Shown here piece after piece: positions 7,602 to 16,117 of a DNA stretch of 64,000 nt. A program made the translations under genes and the position numbers. How positions within the stretch are numbered: the stretch's first letter is position 1; each line of letters starts with the position of its first letter. Under the pieces are notes generated by a model. The model ran no database searches. It saw only the letters and a list, made by a program, of their open reading frames with translations, and was not told the DNA's origin. Source of the DNA: Amycolatopsis deserti (lineage in GTDB: Bacteria; Actinomycetota; Actinomycetes; Mycobacteriales; Pseudonocardiaceae); NCBI RefSeq assembly GCF_014653945.1, contig NZ_BNAU01000001.1:372001-436000 (forward strand). Reading direction: 5' to 3'.

Positions 7602-8821
7602 GTGGACTCCGGAGTGTCGAGCCCGGCCAGCCGGGCGGCCAGGAAGCGGCGGTCGGCCGGGTTGGCGGCCAGTTCGTGTGCCCGCCGGTAGGCCGCGGCG
7701 GCTTCGGTGGTGCGGCCGAGCCGGCGCAGCAGGTCCGCGCGCGCGGCGTGGAACAGGTGGTAGCGGTCCAGCCCGTCGATGCGGTCCAGCAGCGCCAGCC
7801 CGGCCGCCGGCCCGTCGGTCATCGCGACGGCGACCGCGTGGTTGAGCGCCACCACCGGCGACGGCGCGACCCGCAGCAGTTCGGTGTAGAGCGCGGCGAT
7901 CCGCGGCCAATCGGTGTCTTCGGCCGACGGCGCCTGGGCGTGCAGGGCCGCGATCGCCGCCTGCAGCTGGTACGGGCCGGGCGAGCCGTGTCGCAGCGCG
8001 CGGTCCAGCACGCCGACGGCCTCCGCGATCGCGGTGTGGTCCCAGCGGCCGCGGTCCTGGTCGGCCAGCAGGACCACCTCGCCGGTGGGGGAGTGGCGCG
8101 CGGCGGTCCGCGAGTCGTGCAGCAGGAGCAGCGCCACCAGCCCGAGTGCTTCCGGCTCGTCCGGCATGAGGGCCGCGACCAGCTTGGCGAGCCGGATCGC
8201 CTCGGCCCGCAGCGTGCCCGCGTCCGCGGGCGCGGCGGTGTAGCCCTGCGTGAAGATCAGGTACACCACCGACAGCACGCCGGACAGCCGCTCCGGCAGC
8301 AGGTGGTCGGCCGGCACGGCGAAGCTGATCCCGGCGTCGTGGATCTTGCGCTTGGCCCGCACGAGCCGCTGCGCCAGCGTCGCCTCCGGCACCAGGAACA
8401 TGCGCGCGATCTCCGCCGCGGTCAGCCCGGCCACGGCCTGCAGCGTGAGCGCGACCCGGGCCTCGGGCGCCAGCGCCGGGTGGCAGCAGGTGAAGATCAG
8501 GCTCAGCCGCTCGTCGCCGATGGCGAGCAGGCGCTCCTCGCGCGGCTCGCTCATCGGGGGCCACCCGGCGCCGGCCCGCTCCTCCTTCTCCCGGCCCGCC
8601 CGGTCGCGCCGCAGCCGGTCGACGGCCCGGTTGCGGGCGGCGGTGAGCAGCCACGCCACCGGATCGGCGGGCACCGTCTCCCGCCAGGCGCGCAACGCCA
8701 GCGCGCACGCGTCCTGCAGCGCGTCCTCGGCCAGCTCGAAGTCGCCGAGCACGCGAACCAGCGCGGCGAGCATCCGCGCGCGGTGCTCGCGGTAGACGCG
8801 CCCGACCGCGTCAGCCGGCAC
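7598..8821 (-). CDS. ECF sigma factor with C-terminal TPR-like domain (ECF42-like)
   Basis: This 407-residue protein has sigma region 2 ([36 protein letters not shown]), the linker, and region 4 ([28 protein letters not shown]). A long helical tail (about residues 190-400) has TPR-like pairs, as in ECF42/DUF6596 sigma factors. These lack an anti-sigma factor and are paired with DGPF/YCII proteins, as here. Start [13 protein letters not shown] at 8821 overlaps the DGPF gene by 11 bp, and the stop overlaps the downstream gene by 4 bp, so the three form one translational unit. Confidence 0.85.
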   Translation of the reverse strand: MPADAVGRVYREHRARMLAALVRVLGDFELAEDALQDACALALRAWRETVPADPVAWLLTAARNRAVDRLRRDRAGREKEERAGAGWPPMSEPREERLLAIGDERLSLIFTCCHPALAPEARVALTLQAVAGLTAAEIARMFLVPEATLAQRLVRAKRKIHDAGISFAVPADHLLPERLSGVLSVVYLIFTQGYTAAPADAGTLRAEAIRLAKLVAALMPDEPEALGLVALLLLHDSRTAARHSPTGEVVLLADQDRGRWDHTAIAEAVGVLDRALRHGSPGPYQLQAAIAALHAQAPSAEDTDWPRIAALYTELLRVAPSPVVALNHAVAVAMTDGPAAGLALLDRIDGLDRYHLFHAARADLLRRLGRTTEAAAAYRRAHELAANPADRRFLAARLAGLDTPEST

Positions 8822-9191
8822 CGGCGGGCGCGGGGCTGTTGTCGACGCCGGGCACGTGCGCCAGCGGCCGTACCTCGATGGTGCCGGTCTCGGCGAGCGG
8901 GCACCGTGCGGCCAGCTCCAGCGCCTCGTCGAGGTCGCGGCAGTCCAGCACGTAGTAGCCGCCGAGGTGTTCGTGGGTCTCCACGAACGGCCCGTCGGTG
9001 ATCAGGGTGCGCCCGTCGCGCACGGCCACCGTCGTGGCGGTGTGCACGTCCTGCACCGGGTCGCCGGCGACCAGCACCGCGCGCCGCCGCAGCTCGTCGG
9101 CGAACGCGTTCACCCTGGCCAGGGCTTCGGCGAAGCCCGGATCCGACGGTTCCGGCCGCTCGCAGTTGTAGATCATCAGCAGGTAGCGCAT
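8811..9191 (-). CDS. DGPF/YCII-related protein, partner of the ECF sigma factor
   Basis: This 126-residue protein starts [15 protein letters not shown] and contains [20 protein letters not shown], the DGPF signature that gives the domain its name. It is a small ferredoxin-like alpha/beta fold related to YCII. DGPF proteins are encoded next to ECF42-type sigma factors and are thought to influence them, though the mechanism is not settled. GGGAGGA precedes the ATG at 9191. It is the first gene of the DGPF-sigma-AhpD-like unit. Confidence 0.88.
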   Translation of the reverse strand: MRYLLMIYNCERPEPSDPGFAEALARVNAFADELRRRAVLVAGDPVQDVHTATTVAVRDGRTLITDGPFVETHEHLGGYYVLDCRDLDEALELAARCPLAETGTIEVRPLAHVPGVDNSPAPAGAG

Positions 9192-9285
9192 CCGTCCTCC
9201 CGGTCGTCCTCATCCGAAGATGACGAACGGGATGCCCCTGGCTCGACAGCCCGCCGGGAGATTTTCGCCCGGATCCGCGAAAAGC

Positions 9286-9316
9286 ACGAGGGCACGGCCG
9301 GCGGCCGTGCCCTCGT
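9286..9316 (-). terminator. Strong rho-independent-type terminator after the DUF1540 gene
   Basis: A perfect 14-bp stem (9286-9299 with 9303-9316) closes a 3-nt loop. Read on the minus strand it is followed by GCTTTTCG. It lies 12 bp downstream of the DUF1540 stop. Confidence 0.8.
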
Positions 9317-9328
9317 CGTCCCGTGCGC

Positions 9329-9631
9329 TCAGCGCGGGGTGTAGGTGAGGCAGTTGGCGGCGTGACCTCCGGAACCCGGCCCCACGCGGACGCCCGAGGC
9401 GGTGCACTCGAGCGACGAGTTGTAGGTGCAGTCGGTGCGCGAGCAGGCGCCGACCTGCGCGACGACCCGGTCCAGGCCGCCCTTGGTGTTCAGCGGCACG
9501 AAGGTGCCGCAGTCCGCCGAGCCGTTCTCGCCCATGACGGTGATCGCGAACGCGTGGCATCCGTCGTGGTTGTACGAGCACCCGGTGACGGTGCACTCGG
9601 CCACAGCGGGCATCTCGGTGCTGGTGGTCAT
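9329..9631 (-). CDS. DUF1540 cysteine-rich small protein
   Basis: This 100-residue protein contains two copies of a short Cys-rich module, AECTVTGCSYNHDGCHAF...DCGTF and GACSRTDCTYNSSLEC...NCLTY. Each supplies four Cys residues in the DUF1540 pattern and probably one metal ion. Function is unknown in the family. A good ribosome site (GAGGAG) precedes the ATG at 9631. It is monocistronic, ending at a strong terminator. A degenerate iron-box-like sequence lies in the upstream intergenic region. Confidence 0.85.
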   Translation of the reverse strand: MTTSTEMPAVAECTVTGCSYNHDGCHAFAITVMGENGSADCGTFVPLNTKGGLDRVVAQVGACSRTDCTYNSSLECTASGVRVGPGSGGHAANCLTYTPR

Positions 9632-9995
9632 TACCGCTCCTCACGACAGGTGGTGGGATATCGTTCGGTACCCCGGACAATGCCACCGCCGGGCGGGCGC
9701 GGCAATTCGCCGGGATTTAGGTGAGCCTTCCTTGAGGGTGGGGTTTGCGCAGGTGGGAGGGCAGGCGAGAATTGCGGAACGGTGCCCCCGGAAATGATTC
9801 CCGCCCCTTCGGGTGATTGTCCGTACCACTCCCGGCCGGCCCGGTCTGGGTCCACTGTGGACGTTCAGCGCGCCGGAGAATTCCCAACCATGATCACCGG
9901 GTTCCCGTGTGAAAGATTCTCGGATTTTTCGTCCCCATGATCCGGTTCCTCACGTAGGCTCCTCGCGTTTGTGTTCGCGTCACCGAGGAGTTCGC
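9632..9995. other. 364-bp divergent intergenic region between DUF1540 and the amidase gene
   Basis: It contains no gene. On the plus strand TAGGCT (9955-9960) is a good -10 for the amidase gene, followed by a leader of about 30 nt with GAGGAG before the GTG at 9996. A degenerate iron-box-like stretch sits at 9717-9735. Confidence 0.5.
9717..9735. promoter_or_regulatory. Degenerate IdeR/DmdR iron-box-like sequence
   Basis: TTAGGTGAGCCTTCCTTGA matches 14 of 19 positions of the actinobacterial iron box TTAGGTTAGSCTAACCTAA. The left half is near perfect and the right half weak. If real, it would place DUF1540 or the amidase under iron control. Confidence 0.3.
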
Positions 9996-12068
9996 GTGCG
10001 CCCGCGTCACTGGGGTTCGTTGTTGTCCGTCATCGCGGCCGCCGTGGTCGTGGTGTCCGCGCCCGCCGCGGCCCAGCCCGGAGCGGGTCCGGTCGAGCCG
10101 AAGGCCACAACGGTGGGGCTCGCGACCGTGCCCGAGGTGGCGCCGGGCGCGCGCGAGGTCCCGGCGCGGGAACCGTTTTCCCTGGCCGGGCTGACCTGGC
10201 GGGGCGCGGCGCCGGAGAAGGTGTCGGTGCGGTGGCGGTCGCAGCGTGGCGCGTGGAGCGACTGGCGCGTGGTGGACCGGCAGGACTCGGGCCGCGACGG
10301 CGCGGCGGCGCCGGCCACGACCGAGCCGATCTGGACCGGCCCGGCCGACCGGCTGCAGGTGCGCGCCGAACGCGGTGGTGTGCCGGTGACCGGCGAGCTG
10401 TCCGCGGTGCTGGTCGACCCGGGGACTTCCCCGGCGGACGCGATGGTGGCGCAGGCGTCGGGGGTGCCGTCGATGCCGGCCGTCGTGACACGCGCGCAGT
10501 GGGGCGCCGACGAATCGCTGATGACCTGGACGCCGGAGTACGCGCCCACCGTCAAGGCCGTGACGCTGCACCACACCGACAACAACAACGACTACACCTG
10601 CGACCAGTCGGCGTCCCTGGTGCGGGGCATCTACTACTACCACGCGGTCACCAACGGCTGGGGCGACATCGGTTACAACGCCCTGGTCGACAAGTGCGGC
10701 ACCGTGTTCGAGGGCCGCGCGGGCGGGCTGAACCTGCCCACGATCGGCGCGCACGCGGGCGGGTTCAACACCTCCACGTTCGGCATCGCGATGATCGGCA
10801 CCCACAGCACGGTCGCGCCCACCGAGGCGACGCTGGACGCGGTGGCGCGGATGACCGCGTGGAAGCTCGGCAACGGCTACACCGACCCGTCTGGGTCGAC
10901 CACGCTGGTCAGCCGCGGTGGCGGCACGTCGAAGTACCCGGCGGGCACCGAGGTGACGCTGCCGGTGGTGTTCGGACACCGGGACGTGGGCGCCACCGAG
11001 TGCCCCGGCGACTCCGGATACGCGCAGCTGCCCGCATTGCGCACGCGCGCCACGGAACTGGCCGGGGACTGGCGGTCCAGCGCGGTGCACCAGAAGTGGG
11101 TGGCGGTCGGGACGGCCGCGGCGGGCCCGGTGTACGCGGTCGAGACGGACTGGCCGGGCGGGGGCCGGGCGACGACGTTCGGTGGCGGCGGGTCGACCAT
11201 CGCGTGGCGGTCCGACCTGGGTGCCTACTGGGTGCACGGCGCGATCCACGGCACGTTCACCGCGCTGGGCGGGCAGTCGCTGTTCGGGTACCCGACGACG
11301 GACGAACGGGGCACGCCCGACGGGGTGGGCCGCTACAACCACTTCAGCGAGAACGCCTCGATCTACTTCACCCCGGACACCGGCGCGCGCGCCATCCACG
11401 GGCCGATCCGGGAGAAGTGGGCCGCGCGCGGGTGGGAGACCGGGCTCGGGTACCCGCGCACCGACCAGAAGGTCACGCCGGACGGCGTCGGCCGCTACAA
11501 CCACTTCACCGGGAACGCGTCGATCTACTGGACCTCGGACACCGGCGCGCAGGCGATCCAGGGCGCGATCCGGGACACCTGGTCGGCGCTGGGCTGGGAG
11601 GCGGGCCCGCTGGCCTACCCGACGACCGACGAGCGGGTGACGCCGGACGGGGTGGGCCGGTACAACCACTTCACCGGCAGCGGTGGCGGGTCGATCTACT
11701 GGACGCCGGGCACCGGCGCGTGGGCGATCTACGGCGCGATCCGGGCGCGGTGGAGCGCGCTGGGCTGGGAGGCGGGCCCGCTCGGCTACCCGACGACGAA
11801 CGAGCTGGTCACGCCGGACGGGGTGGGGCGGTACAACCACTTCAACGGCAGCGGTGGCGGGTCGATCTACTGGACGCCGGGGACGGGCGCGCACGCGATC
11901 TACGGCGCGATCCGCTCCCACTGGGCGTCGCTGGGCTGGGAGACGTCCTGGCTGGGCTACCCGAAGAGCGACGAGTACGCCGTCGCAGGCGGCCGCCGGA
12001 GCGACTTCCAGGGCGGCTACATAGTCTTCTCGTTCACCACCGGCAAGGCGACGGCGTACCGCTACTGA
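9996..12068 (+). CDS. Secreted PGRP-type N-acetylmuramoyl-L-alanine amidase with LGFP repeats
   Basis: This 690-residue protein begins with a Sec signal (RPRHWGSLLSVIAAAVVVVS, cleavage near AAAQP). The amidase_2/PGRP domain is in the first half, with Zn ligands in TLHHTDNNN and in GHRDVGATECPGD and substrate elements HAVTNGWGDIGYN and GAHAGGFNTSTFGIAMIG. It should cleave the MurNAc-L-Ala bond of peptidoglycan. Five to six LGFP-type repeats follow (each with LGYP/TPDGVGRYNHF), which typically anchor proteins to the cell envelope of mycolata and relatives. The GTG at 9996 was chosen because GAGGAG precedes it and the signal peptide starts there. Confidence 0.92.
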   Translation: MRPRHWGSLLSVIAAAVVVVSAPAAAQPGAGPVEPKATTVGLATVPEVAPGAREVPAREPFSLAGLTWRGAAPEKVSVRWRSQRGAWSDWRVVDRQDSGRDGAAAPATTEPIWTGPADRLQVRAERGGVPVTGELSAVLVDPGTSPADAMVAQASGVPSMPAVVTRAQWGADESLMTWTPEYAPTVKAVTLHHTDNNNDYTCDQSASLVRGIYYYHAVTNGWGDIGYNALVDKCGTVFEGRAGGLNLPTIGAHAGGFNTSTFGIAMIGTHSTVAPTEATLDAVARMTAWKLGNGYTDPSGSTTLVSRGGGTSKYPAGTEVTLPVVFGHRDVGATECPGDSGYAQLPALRTRATELAGDWRSSAVHQKWVAVGTAAAGPVYAVETDWPGGGRATTFGGGGSTIAWRSDLGAYWVHGAIHGTFTALGGQSLFGYPTTDERGTPDGVGRYNHFSENASIYFTPDTGARAIHGPIREKWAARGWETGLGYPRTDQKVTPDGVGRYNHFTGNASIYWTSDTGAQAIQGAIRDTWSALGWEAGPLAYPTTDERVTPDGVGRYNHFTGSGGGSIYWTPGTGAWAIYGAIRARWSALGWEAGPLGYPTTNELVTPDGVGRYNHFNGSGGGSIYWTPGTGAHAIYGAIRSHWASLGWETSWLGYPKSDEYAVAGGRRSDFQGGYIVFSFTTGKATAYRY

Positions 12069-12525
12069 GAGGTGGGGTGGCCGCGGCTTGGCGGCGGGGC
12101 GGCCGGGTGCCGCCGCTGAGAGGTGGGGCGGCCGGGTGCCGCCGCTGAGCGGCGGGCCCGCGCGGGGCGGCTCCCGCGCCACGGCGCCCTCTGGTTCAGT
12201 GCCGGCCTGTGGCCGAGCGGTTCAGCGGCTGCTGATCGCGCCGTCGTGGGATGGTGGCGCGCCTGCTTCGCGGTTCAGCTTCGACCCGCGCTGGCGGGCG
12301 ATGTGGCCGCGCCTGCTCCCCGACGCCTCGGGTTAGCTTCCGCCCGTGGCTCCCGGAGATTCAGCGGCTTCCTCGCGCGCCACCGGTTCCGCCCGGGCCG
12401 CGTCGTCGTTCAGCTGTTTCCACTACGGAGCTGCCGGTTTCCGCTCGCGCGGTCTCGACGTTCAGGTGCCCCCAGTCCGAGCCACCGTTGCCGGCGGATT
12501 GAGCCTTCCTGCCCGGGCAGCGGGG
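12069..12525. repeat. Non-coding repeat-rich island after the amidase gene
   Basis: A 29-bp unit is tandemly repeated at 12092-12120 and 12121-12149 (shared core GGGCGGCCGGGTGCCGCCGC). The sequence around the amidase stop (CCGCTACTGAGAGGTGGGG) is echoed by CCGCCGCTGAGAGGTGGGG at the repeat junction, so the repeat carries a copy of the gene's stop context. The word GGTTCAGCGGC (12219-12229) recurs at 14873-14883. No gene is supported here. Confidence 0.6.
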
Positions 12526-12834
12526 ATGAACCACGCCGCTTCCGGCGCCGGTGGGATCACGTCTTTCGCTTTTAGCGGTGCTAGCGCTTCTGTGATCGAC
12601 TCGCTAGTAACGATCACCATCAAGGGGCTGCGCGACGGCGGCTACGGCCTGGCCCTGCTGGCCTTCGCCGGACCGCTGGCCGAGGCCTGGTTCATGCTGG
12701 TCGTCGCGCTGTTGCCGCTCGGCGACACGCTCGTCGTGCTGCGCAACGGCGGGACCAGGGCGGTCGCGTTCGGTGTGCACTTCGCGACCGCCGTCGCCGT
12801 CCTGCTCAGCGCCGCTCTGCTGTTCCTGGTTTGA
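12526..12834 (+). pseudogene. DUF4267 membrane protein, N-terminally degenerate
   Basis: The C-terminal 70 residues (IKGLRDGGYGLALLAFAGPL, then MLVVALLPLGDTLVVLRNGG and TRAVAFGVHFATAVAVLLSA) match DUF4267. These are small four-helix membrane proteins whose first two helices should precede the GLRD motif. Here they are replaced by polar, non-membrane text starting at an ATG at 12526 without a ribosome site, so the 5' part is lost or replaced. The 3' end overlaps the convergent SDR gene by 29 bp. An alternative is a real but diverged short protein. Confidence 0.55.
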
Positions 12835-13654
12835 ACGGCACGACCTGCCCGAACCGCACCAGCTCGCCGTAGTGCTCGGGCTTCACGGGCTCGAGCGCGA
12901 GGTCCAGCAGGGCGGTCGCGGCCGTGGCGGGTGTCGGCGCGTCGCTGACGTCCCACCACAGCGCGGAGGTCGGCGTGTTCAACATCCCGGGGCAGACCGC
13001 CGCCAGCAGGATGCCGCGCTCGAGGTCGCTGTCCCGGCGCTGCGAGGCGAGGGCGCGCACCGCCGCGACCTGTCCGATCTTCGACGGGATGTTCACGAAC
13101 CCGGGCCAGGCGCCGGAGCGGGCGCTGCCGTCCTTGACCGCGTCCCGCCACGCGGCGACCTGCTCGTCCACCTCGTCGAGCGTGGTCAGGCCGTCGAAGC
13201 GGCGGTGCAGCACCGGCGCGAGCTGGTTCAGCGTGCCGAGCGTGCTGGCCACCACGATGAGCCTGCCGTCGTCGCGCACCAGCGGCGCGAACGCCCGCAA
13301 CAGGCGGGTGGTGCCGAAGTTGTTGACCTGGGTGTAGGTGTCGATGATCGCGCGCGGGTCGTCGTCCGGGCCGACGCGCATCACGGCGTTGCCGAAGACG
13401 ATGTCGACGCCGCCGTGCCGCTCCCGCACCAGATCGGCGAACCGGGCGGCGGCGTCGGGCTCGCCCACGTCGAGGACCTCGCCGCGGACCTGGGCGCCGC
13501 CGGCGGGCAGGGCCTCGACGGCCTGGCGGACGCGATCGTGGTCGCGACTGGTCAGATACACGGTGTCCCCAGTGGACAGTCGTTGCGCGAGACCTTCGAC
13601 CAGCGCGAGGCCGAGCCCCTGGGTGGCGCCGGTGACAACTGCGACTCTGTTCAT
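12806..13654 (-). CDS. Short-chain dehydrogenase/reductase, carbonyl-reductase-like, catalytic Tyr missing
   Basis: This 282-residue Rossmann protein has the NAD(P) motif VVTGATQGLG at residues 6-15 and the Ser strand RLIVVAST (Ser138), both as in carbonyl reductases. In the YxxxK position the sequence reads NIPSK, so Lys192 is kept but Tyr188 is Asn. It may be inactive, or use another residue. The ATG at 13654 is the natural family start. TAACGT ends 7 nt upstream and GGAG lies in between. It is divergent from a LysR gene that probably regulates it. Confidence 0.85.
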   Translation of the reverse strand: MNRVAVVTGATQGLGLALVEGLAQRLSTGDTVYLTSRDHDRVRQAVEALPAGGAQVRGEVLDVGEPDAAARFADLVRERHGGVDIVFGNAVMRVGPDDDPRAIIDTYTQVNNFGTTRLLRAFAPLVRDDGRLIVVASTLGTLNQLAPVLHRRFDGLTTLDEVDEQVAAWRDAVKDGSARSGAWPGFVNIPSKIGQVAAVRALASQRRDSDLERGILLAAVCPGMLNTPTSALWWDVSDAPTPATAATALLDLALEPVKPEHYGELVRFGQVVPFKPGTAERR

Positions 13655-13725
13655 GTCTCCGACGTTAGGAGCCCCGCAGCTATCCGGGTAGCGGAAGTTC
13701 CGCACCTGGGGTATTCCTGTTCGTC
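13655..13725. promoter_or_regulatory. Divergent SDR/LysR promoter region
   Basis: On the minus strand TAACGT (13667-13662) is 7 nt before the SDR start. On the plus strand TATTCC lies just before the LysR ATG at 13726. Only 71 bp separate the two genes, the usual arrangement for a LysR regulator binding one shared site. A small inverted repeat, GCGGAAGTTCCGC (13692-13704), lies in the middle. Confidence 0.5.
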
Positions 13726-14643
13726 ATGGCCTTCACCGATGCCTCGCTCACCGCGCTCCGGGTTTTCCGGGAGGTGGCCGAGCGGGGCACCCTGACTGCC
13801 GCGGCGGCCGCGCTCGGGTACACGCAGTCTGCGGTGTCCCGGCAGATCGCGTCGCTCGAACGCGCGGCCGGGTCGCCGCTGCTGGAACGGCGGCACGACG
13901 GCGTGCGGCTGACCTCCGCCGGGCGGGTGGTGGTGCGCCGCGCGGCGAGCGTCATCGACCAGATCGACGCGACCGCCCGTGAGCTGGCCGGCCTGCCCGA
14001 CGAGCACAGCACGGTGCGGCTCGGCTGGTTCGCCAGCGCCGGGTCCGGAGTGGTGCCGCAGGCGCTGACCGCGTTGCGCGAGACCCATCCGGCGATCACG
14101 GTGGTCACCCGCGAGGGCAGCACCCCGGCGCTGGTGCGCGCGTTGCGTGCCGGGACGCTGGACCTCGCGCTGATCGCCTCCGCGCCGCCGTTCCGCCCGC
14201 CGGACAGCGAAACGCCGGCACTGGTGCTGCGGACGCTCGTCGAGCGCGGCCTGTGCGTCGCCGTGCCCGCGGCGCATCCGCTGGCACGCGGGGACTTCAT
14301 CGATATCGCGGACCTGCAGGGGCAGCGGTGGATCGCGGGCGCGGGCGGCGACGGGGTGATGGGGGTGTGGCCGAGCCTCGACGAGCGGCCCGAGATCGCC
14401 CACACGGCGCGCGACTGGCTGGCGAAGCTGAACCTGGTCGCGGCGGGCTGCGGCATCACGACGGCGCCGGCCTCGCTCGCCCGGGTGGCACCGGCGGGCG
14501 TGCGGATCCTCCCGGTGCACGGCGGCCCGTCCGAACAGCGGCGGGTGATGCTCGCGCGGTTGCCCGGAGCACTGCCCGAGGCGGCGGCGCGGGTGGCGGA
14601 GGCACTGCGCCTGGCGGCGGTGGAGACGCGCGCCCCGTCGTGA
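13726..14643 (+). CDS. LysR-family transcriptional regulator
   Basis: This 305-residue protein has an N-terminal winged HTH (LTALRVFREVAERGTLTAAA, LGYTQSAVSRQIASLERAAG, LLERRHDGVRLTSAG) and a periplasmic-binding-protein-like sensor domain from about residue 88 (VRLGWFASAGSGVVPQALTA). The gene is divergent from the SDR gene with 71 bp between starts, so the SDR gene is the likely target. The inducer is unknown. The region after the stop is a tandem-repeat island whose repeats copy the stop codon context. Confidence 0.9.
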   Translation: MAFTDASLTALRVFREVAERGTLTAAAAALGYTQSAVSRQIASLERAAGSPLLERRHDGVRLTSAGRVVVRRAASVIDQIDATARELAGLPDEHSTVRLGWFASAGSGVVPQALTALRETHPAITVVTREGSTPALVRALRAGTLDLALIASAPPFRPPDSETPALVLRTLVERGLCVAVPAAHPLARGDFIDIADLQGQRWIAGAGGDGVMGVWPSLDERPEIAHTARDWLAKLNLVAAGCGITTAPASLARVAPAGVRILPVHGGPSEQRRVMLARLPGALPEAAARVAEALRLAAVETRAPS

Positions 14644-14844
14644 GATGGCGGCGGGTGTGGTGGGTGGTTGCCGCTGGCGGGTGGCCGGTCGCGGCGGCTG
14701 CTGCGGGCTATGTGCGGTGCTGGCGGGTGGGGGGACTGTCGTGAGGTGGCAGTGGGTGTGGTGGGTGGTTGCCGTTGGCCGGGTGGCCGGTCGCGGCGGC
14801 TGCCGCGGGCTATGCGTGGTGCTGTCGGGTGAGGTGGACTGTCG
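14641..14844 (+). repeat. Tandem ~101-bp repeat starting in the LysR stop codon
   Basis: Copy 1 (14641-14741) begins TGAGATGGCGGCGGGTGTGG and copy 2 (14742-14844) begins TGAGGTGGCAGTGGGTGTGG. They stay highly similar across the unit, including GGTGGCCGGTCGCGGCGGCT and ACTGTCGT at the end. A third, truncated copy starts TCAGGTGGCGGC at 14845. The first base of copy 1 is the LysR stop codon itself. Confidence 0.75.
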
Positions 14845-15199
14845 TCAGGTGGCGGCTTGCTGGTGGGTGGGCGGTTCAGCGGCGGTGGTTCCGCAGGGCG
14901 ATGCGTTGCGCGGCCCGGTGGCCGGAGTGGGGCGAGGCGGCTGGGCTGAAGGCGGCTTCGCTGCAGTGGTGAGCGGTCGCGGCGGTTGCCGCTGGCGTTG
15001 AGTGGCGCTGGGCCGGTGGCGGAGGTGCGGTGGGGGCGGACGCGGCGGTTGCCGCGGGATGTGCGGCTCTGGGCGGGTGGTGGATGCGGGCGCTGCCGTG
15101 AGGGGGCGGCGGGCTCGCTGCAGTGGTGGGCGGTCGTGATTGGGGGCTTCCGGCTTGGTGACGGCGGTGAGCGATCGGTGATGCGCCTAGGCTGCTCCC
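14845..15199. other. Non-coding, repeat-derived stretch before the methyltransferase gene
   Basis: It is made of degenerate GT/GC-rich text with further fragments of the upstream repeat and the word GGTTCAGCGGC (14873-14883). No gene is supported. The last 15 bp hold the methyltransferase promoter. Confidence 0.4.
15188..15193 (+). promoter_or_regulatory. -10 element (TAGGCT) of the methyltransferase leaderless-type promoter
   Basis: TAGGCT is followed by 6 nt (gctccc) and the ATG at 15200. No ribosome binding site is present. Confidence 0.55.
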
Positions 15200-15817
15200 A
15201 TGAGCGTGCCACCTTCCGACCTCGCTGCGACGCGGGCCTTCTTCGGGCCGCGGGCGGCGGCCTGGGAGTTGAAGTTCCCCGACGACGGGCCGCGCTACCG
15301 GCGCGCCGTCATGGAGTTGGCGCCGCCGGTGGGTGGGGCGGTGGCCGACATCGCTTGTGGCACCGGGCGCGCCTTGCCGGAGTTGCGGGACGCCGTCGGT
15401 CCGGAAGGGACGGTCGTCGGCGTTGATGTGACGCCCGAGATGCTCGCCGAGGCGGCCGCGCGCGGGCGTCATCGGCTCGCGGCGCTGGTGCTCGGGGACG
15501 CGTTGCACCTTCCGCTGAGGTCCGGCGCGCTGGACGCGGTGTTCGCCGCGGGGCTGGTATCGCACCTGGGCGATCCGGTGGCCGGGCTGCGGGAGCTGGC
15601 CCGGGTCTGCCGGCCCGGCGGGCGGCTCGCGTTGTTCCACCCGGTCGGCCGCGCGGCGCTCGCGCGGCGGCACGGCCGCGAGCTGACCCCGGACGACCTC
15701 CGCGCCGAGCCGAACATCCGCGCCGCCCTCACCGCGGCCGGCTGGCGGCTCGACACCATCGACGACGGCGACGATCGCTACCTGGTCCTGGCCACCGCGC
15801 ACCCGCAGCCGGGGTGA
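15200..15817 (+). CDS. Class I SAM-dependent methyltransferase
   Basis: This 205-residue protein has motif I VADIACGTGRALPEL near residue 49, the acidic strand-2 end VVGVDVTPEMLAEA, ALVLGDALHLPLRSGALDAVF (motif II and IV) and ELARVCRPGGRLALF (post III), the standard UbiE-like layout. The substrate cannot be deduced. The short length and the missing C-terminal cap are within family range. The ATG follows a TAGGCT box at 6 nt. It faces the AraC gene across the 91-bp repeats. Confidence 0.88.
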   Translation: MSVPPSDLAATRAFFGPRAAAWELKFPDDGPRYRRAVMELAPPVGGAVADIACGTGRALPELRDAVGPEGTVVGVDVTPEMLAEAAARGRHRLAALVLGDALHLPLRSGALDAVFAAGLVSHLGDPVAGLRELARVCRPGGRLALFHPVGRAALARRHGRELTPDDLRAEPNIRAALTAAGWRLDTIDDGDDRYLVLATAHPQPG

Positions 15818-15844
15818 TCGCTTCAGGGCAGTGACCACAAGGGC

Positions 15845-16117
15845 GCCGGTGGCGGGCGAACCAGGCGGCGCGCTGGCTGGCGATCACCGTGGCGACGAGC
15901 AGAGCCGTTCAGCGGTGCGCCTGTGTTGGGGGCGCGCCGGTGGTGGGCGAACCAGGCGGCGCGCTGGCTGGCGATCACCGTGGCGACGAGCAGAGCCGTT
16001 CAGCGGTGCGCCTGTGTTGGGGGCGCGCCAGTGGCGGGCGAACCAGGCGGCGCGCCGGCCGGCGAACACCCCGGTGATCAAGCAGAGCTGCTCAGCGGCG
16101 CGCCTGCGCCGGGGACA
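15845..16117 (+). repeat. Three tandem 91-bp repeats ending in the araC 3' end
   Basis: Copies start at 15845, 15936 and 16027. The first two are almost identical over the whole unit (for example GAACCAGGCGGCGCGCTGGC and GAGCAGAGCCGTTCAGCGG). The third is diverged and its last 26 bp are the 3' end of the AraC gene (16092-16117). Copies 1 and 2 therefore carry mutated duplicates of that gene's last codons and stop. There are no unique spacers, so this is not a CRISPR array. Confidence 0.85.

Noticed and set aside
15845-16117. Possible CRISPR array
   Set aside because: The 91-bp units abut directly with no unique spacers and no cas genes nearby; they are simple tandem repeats.
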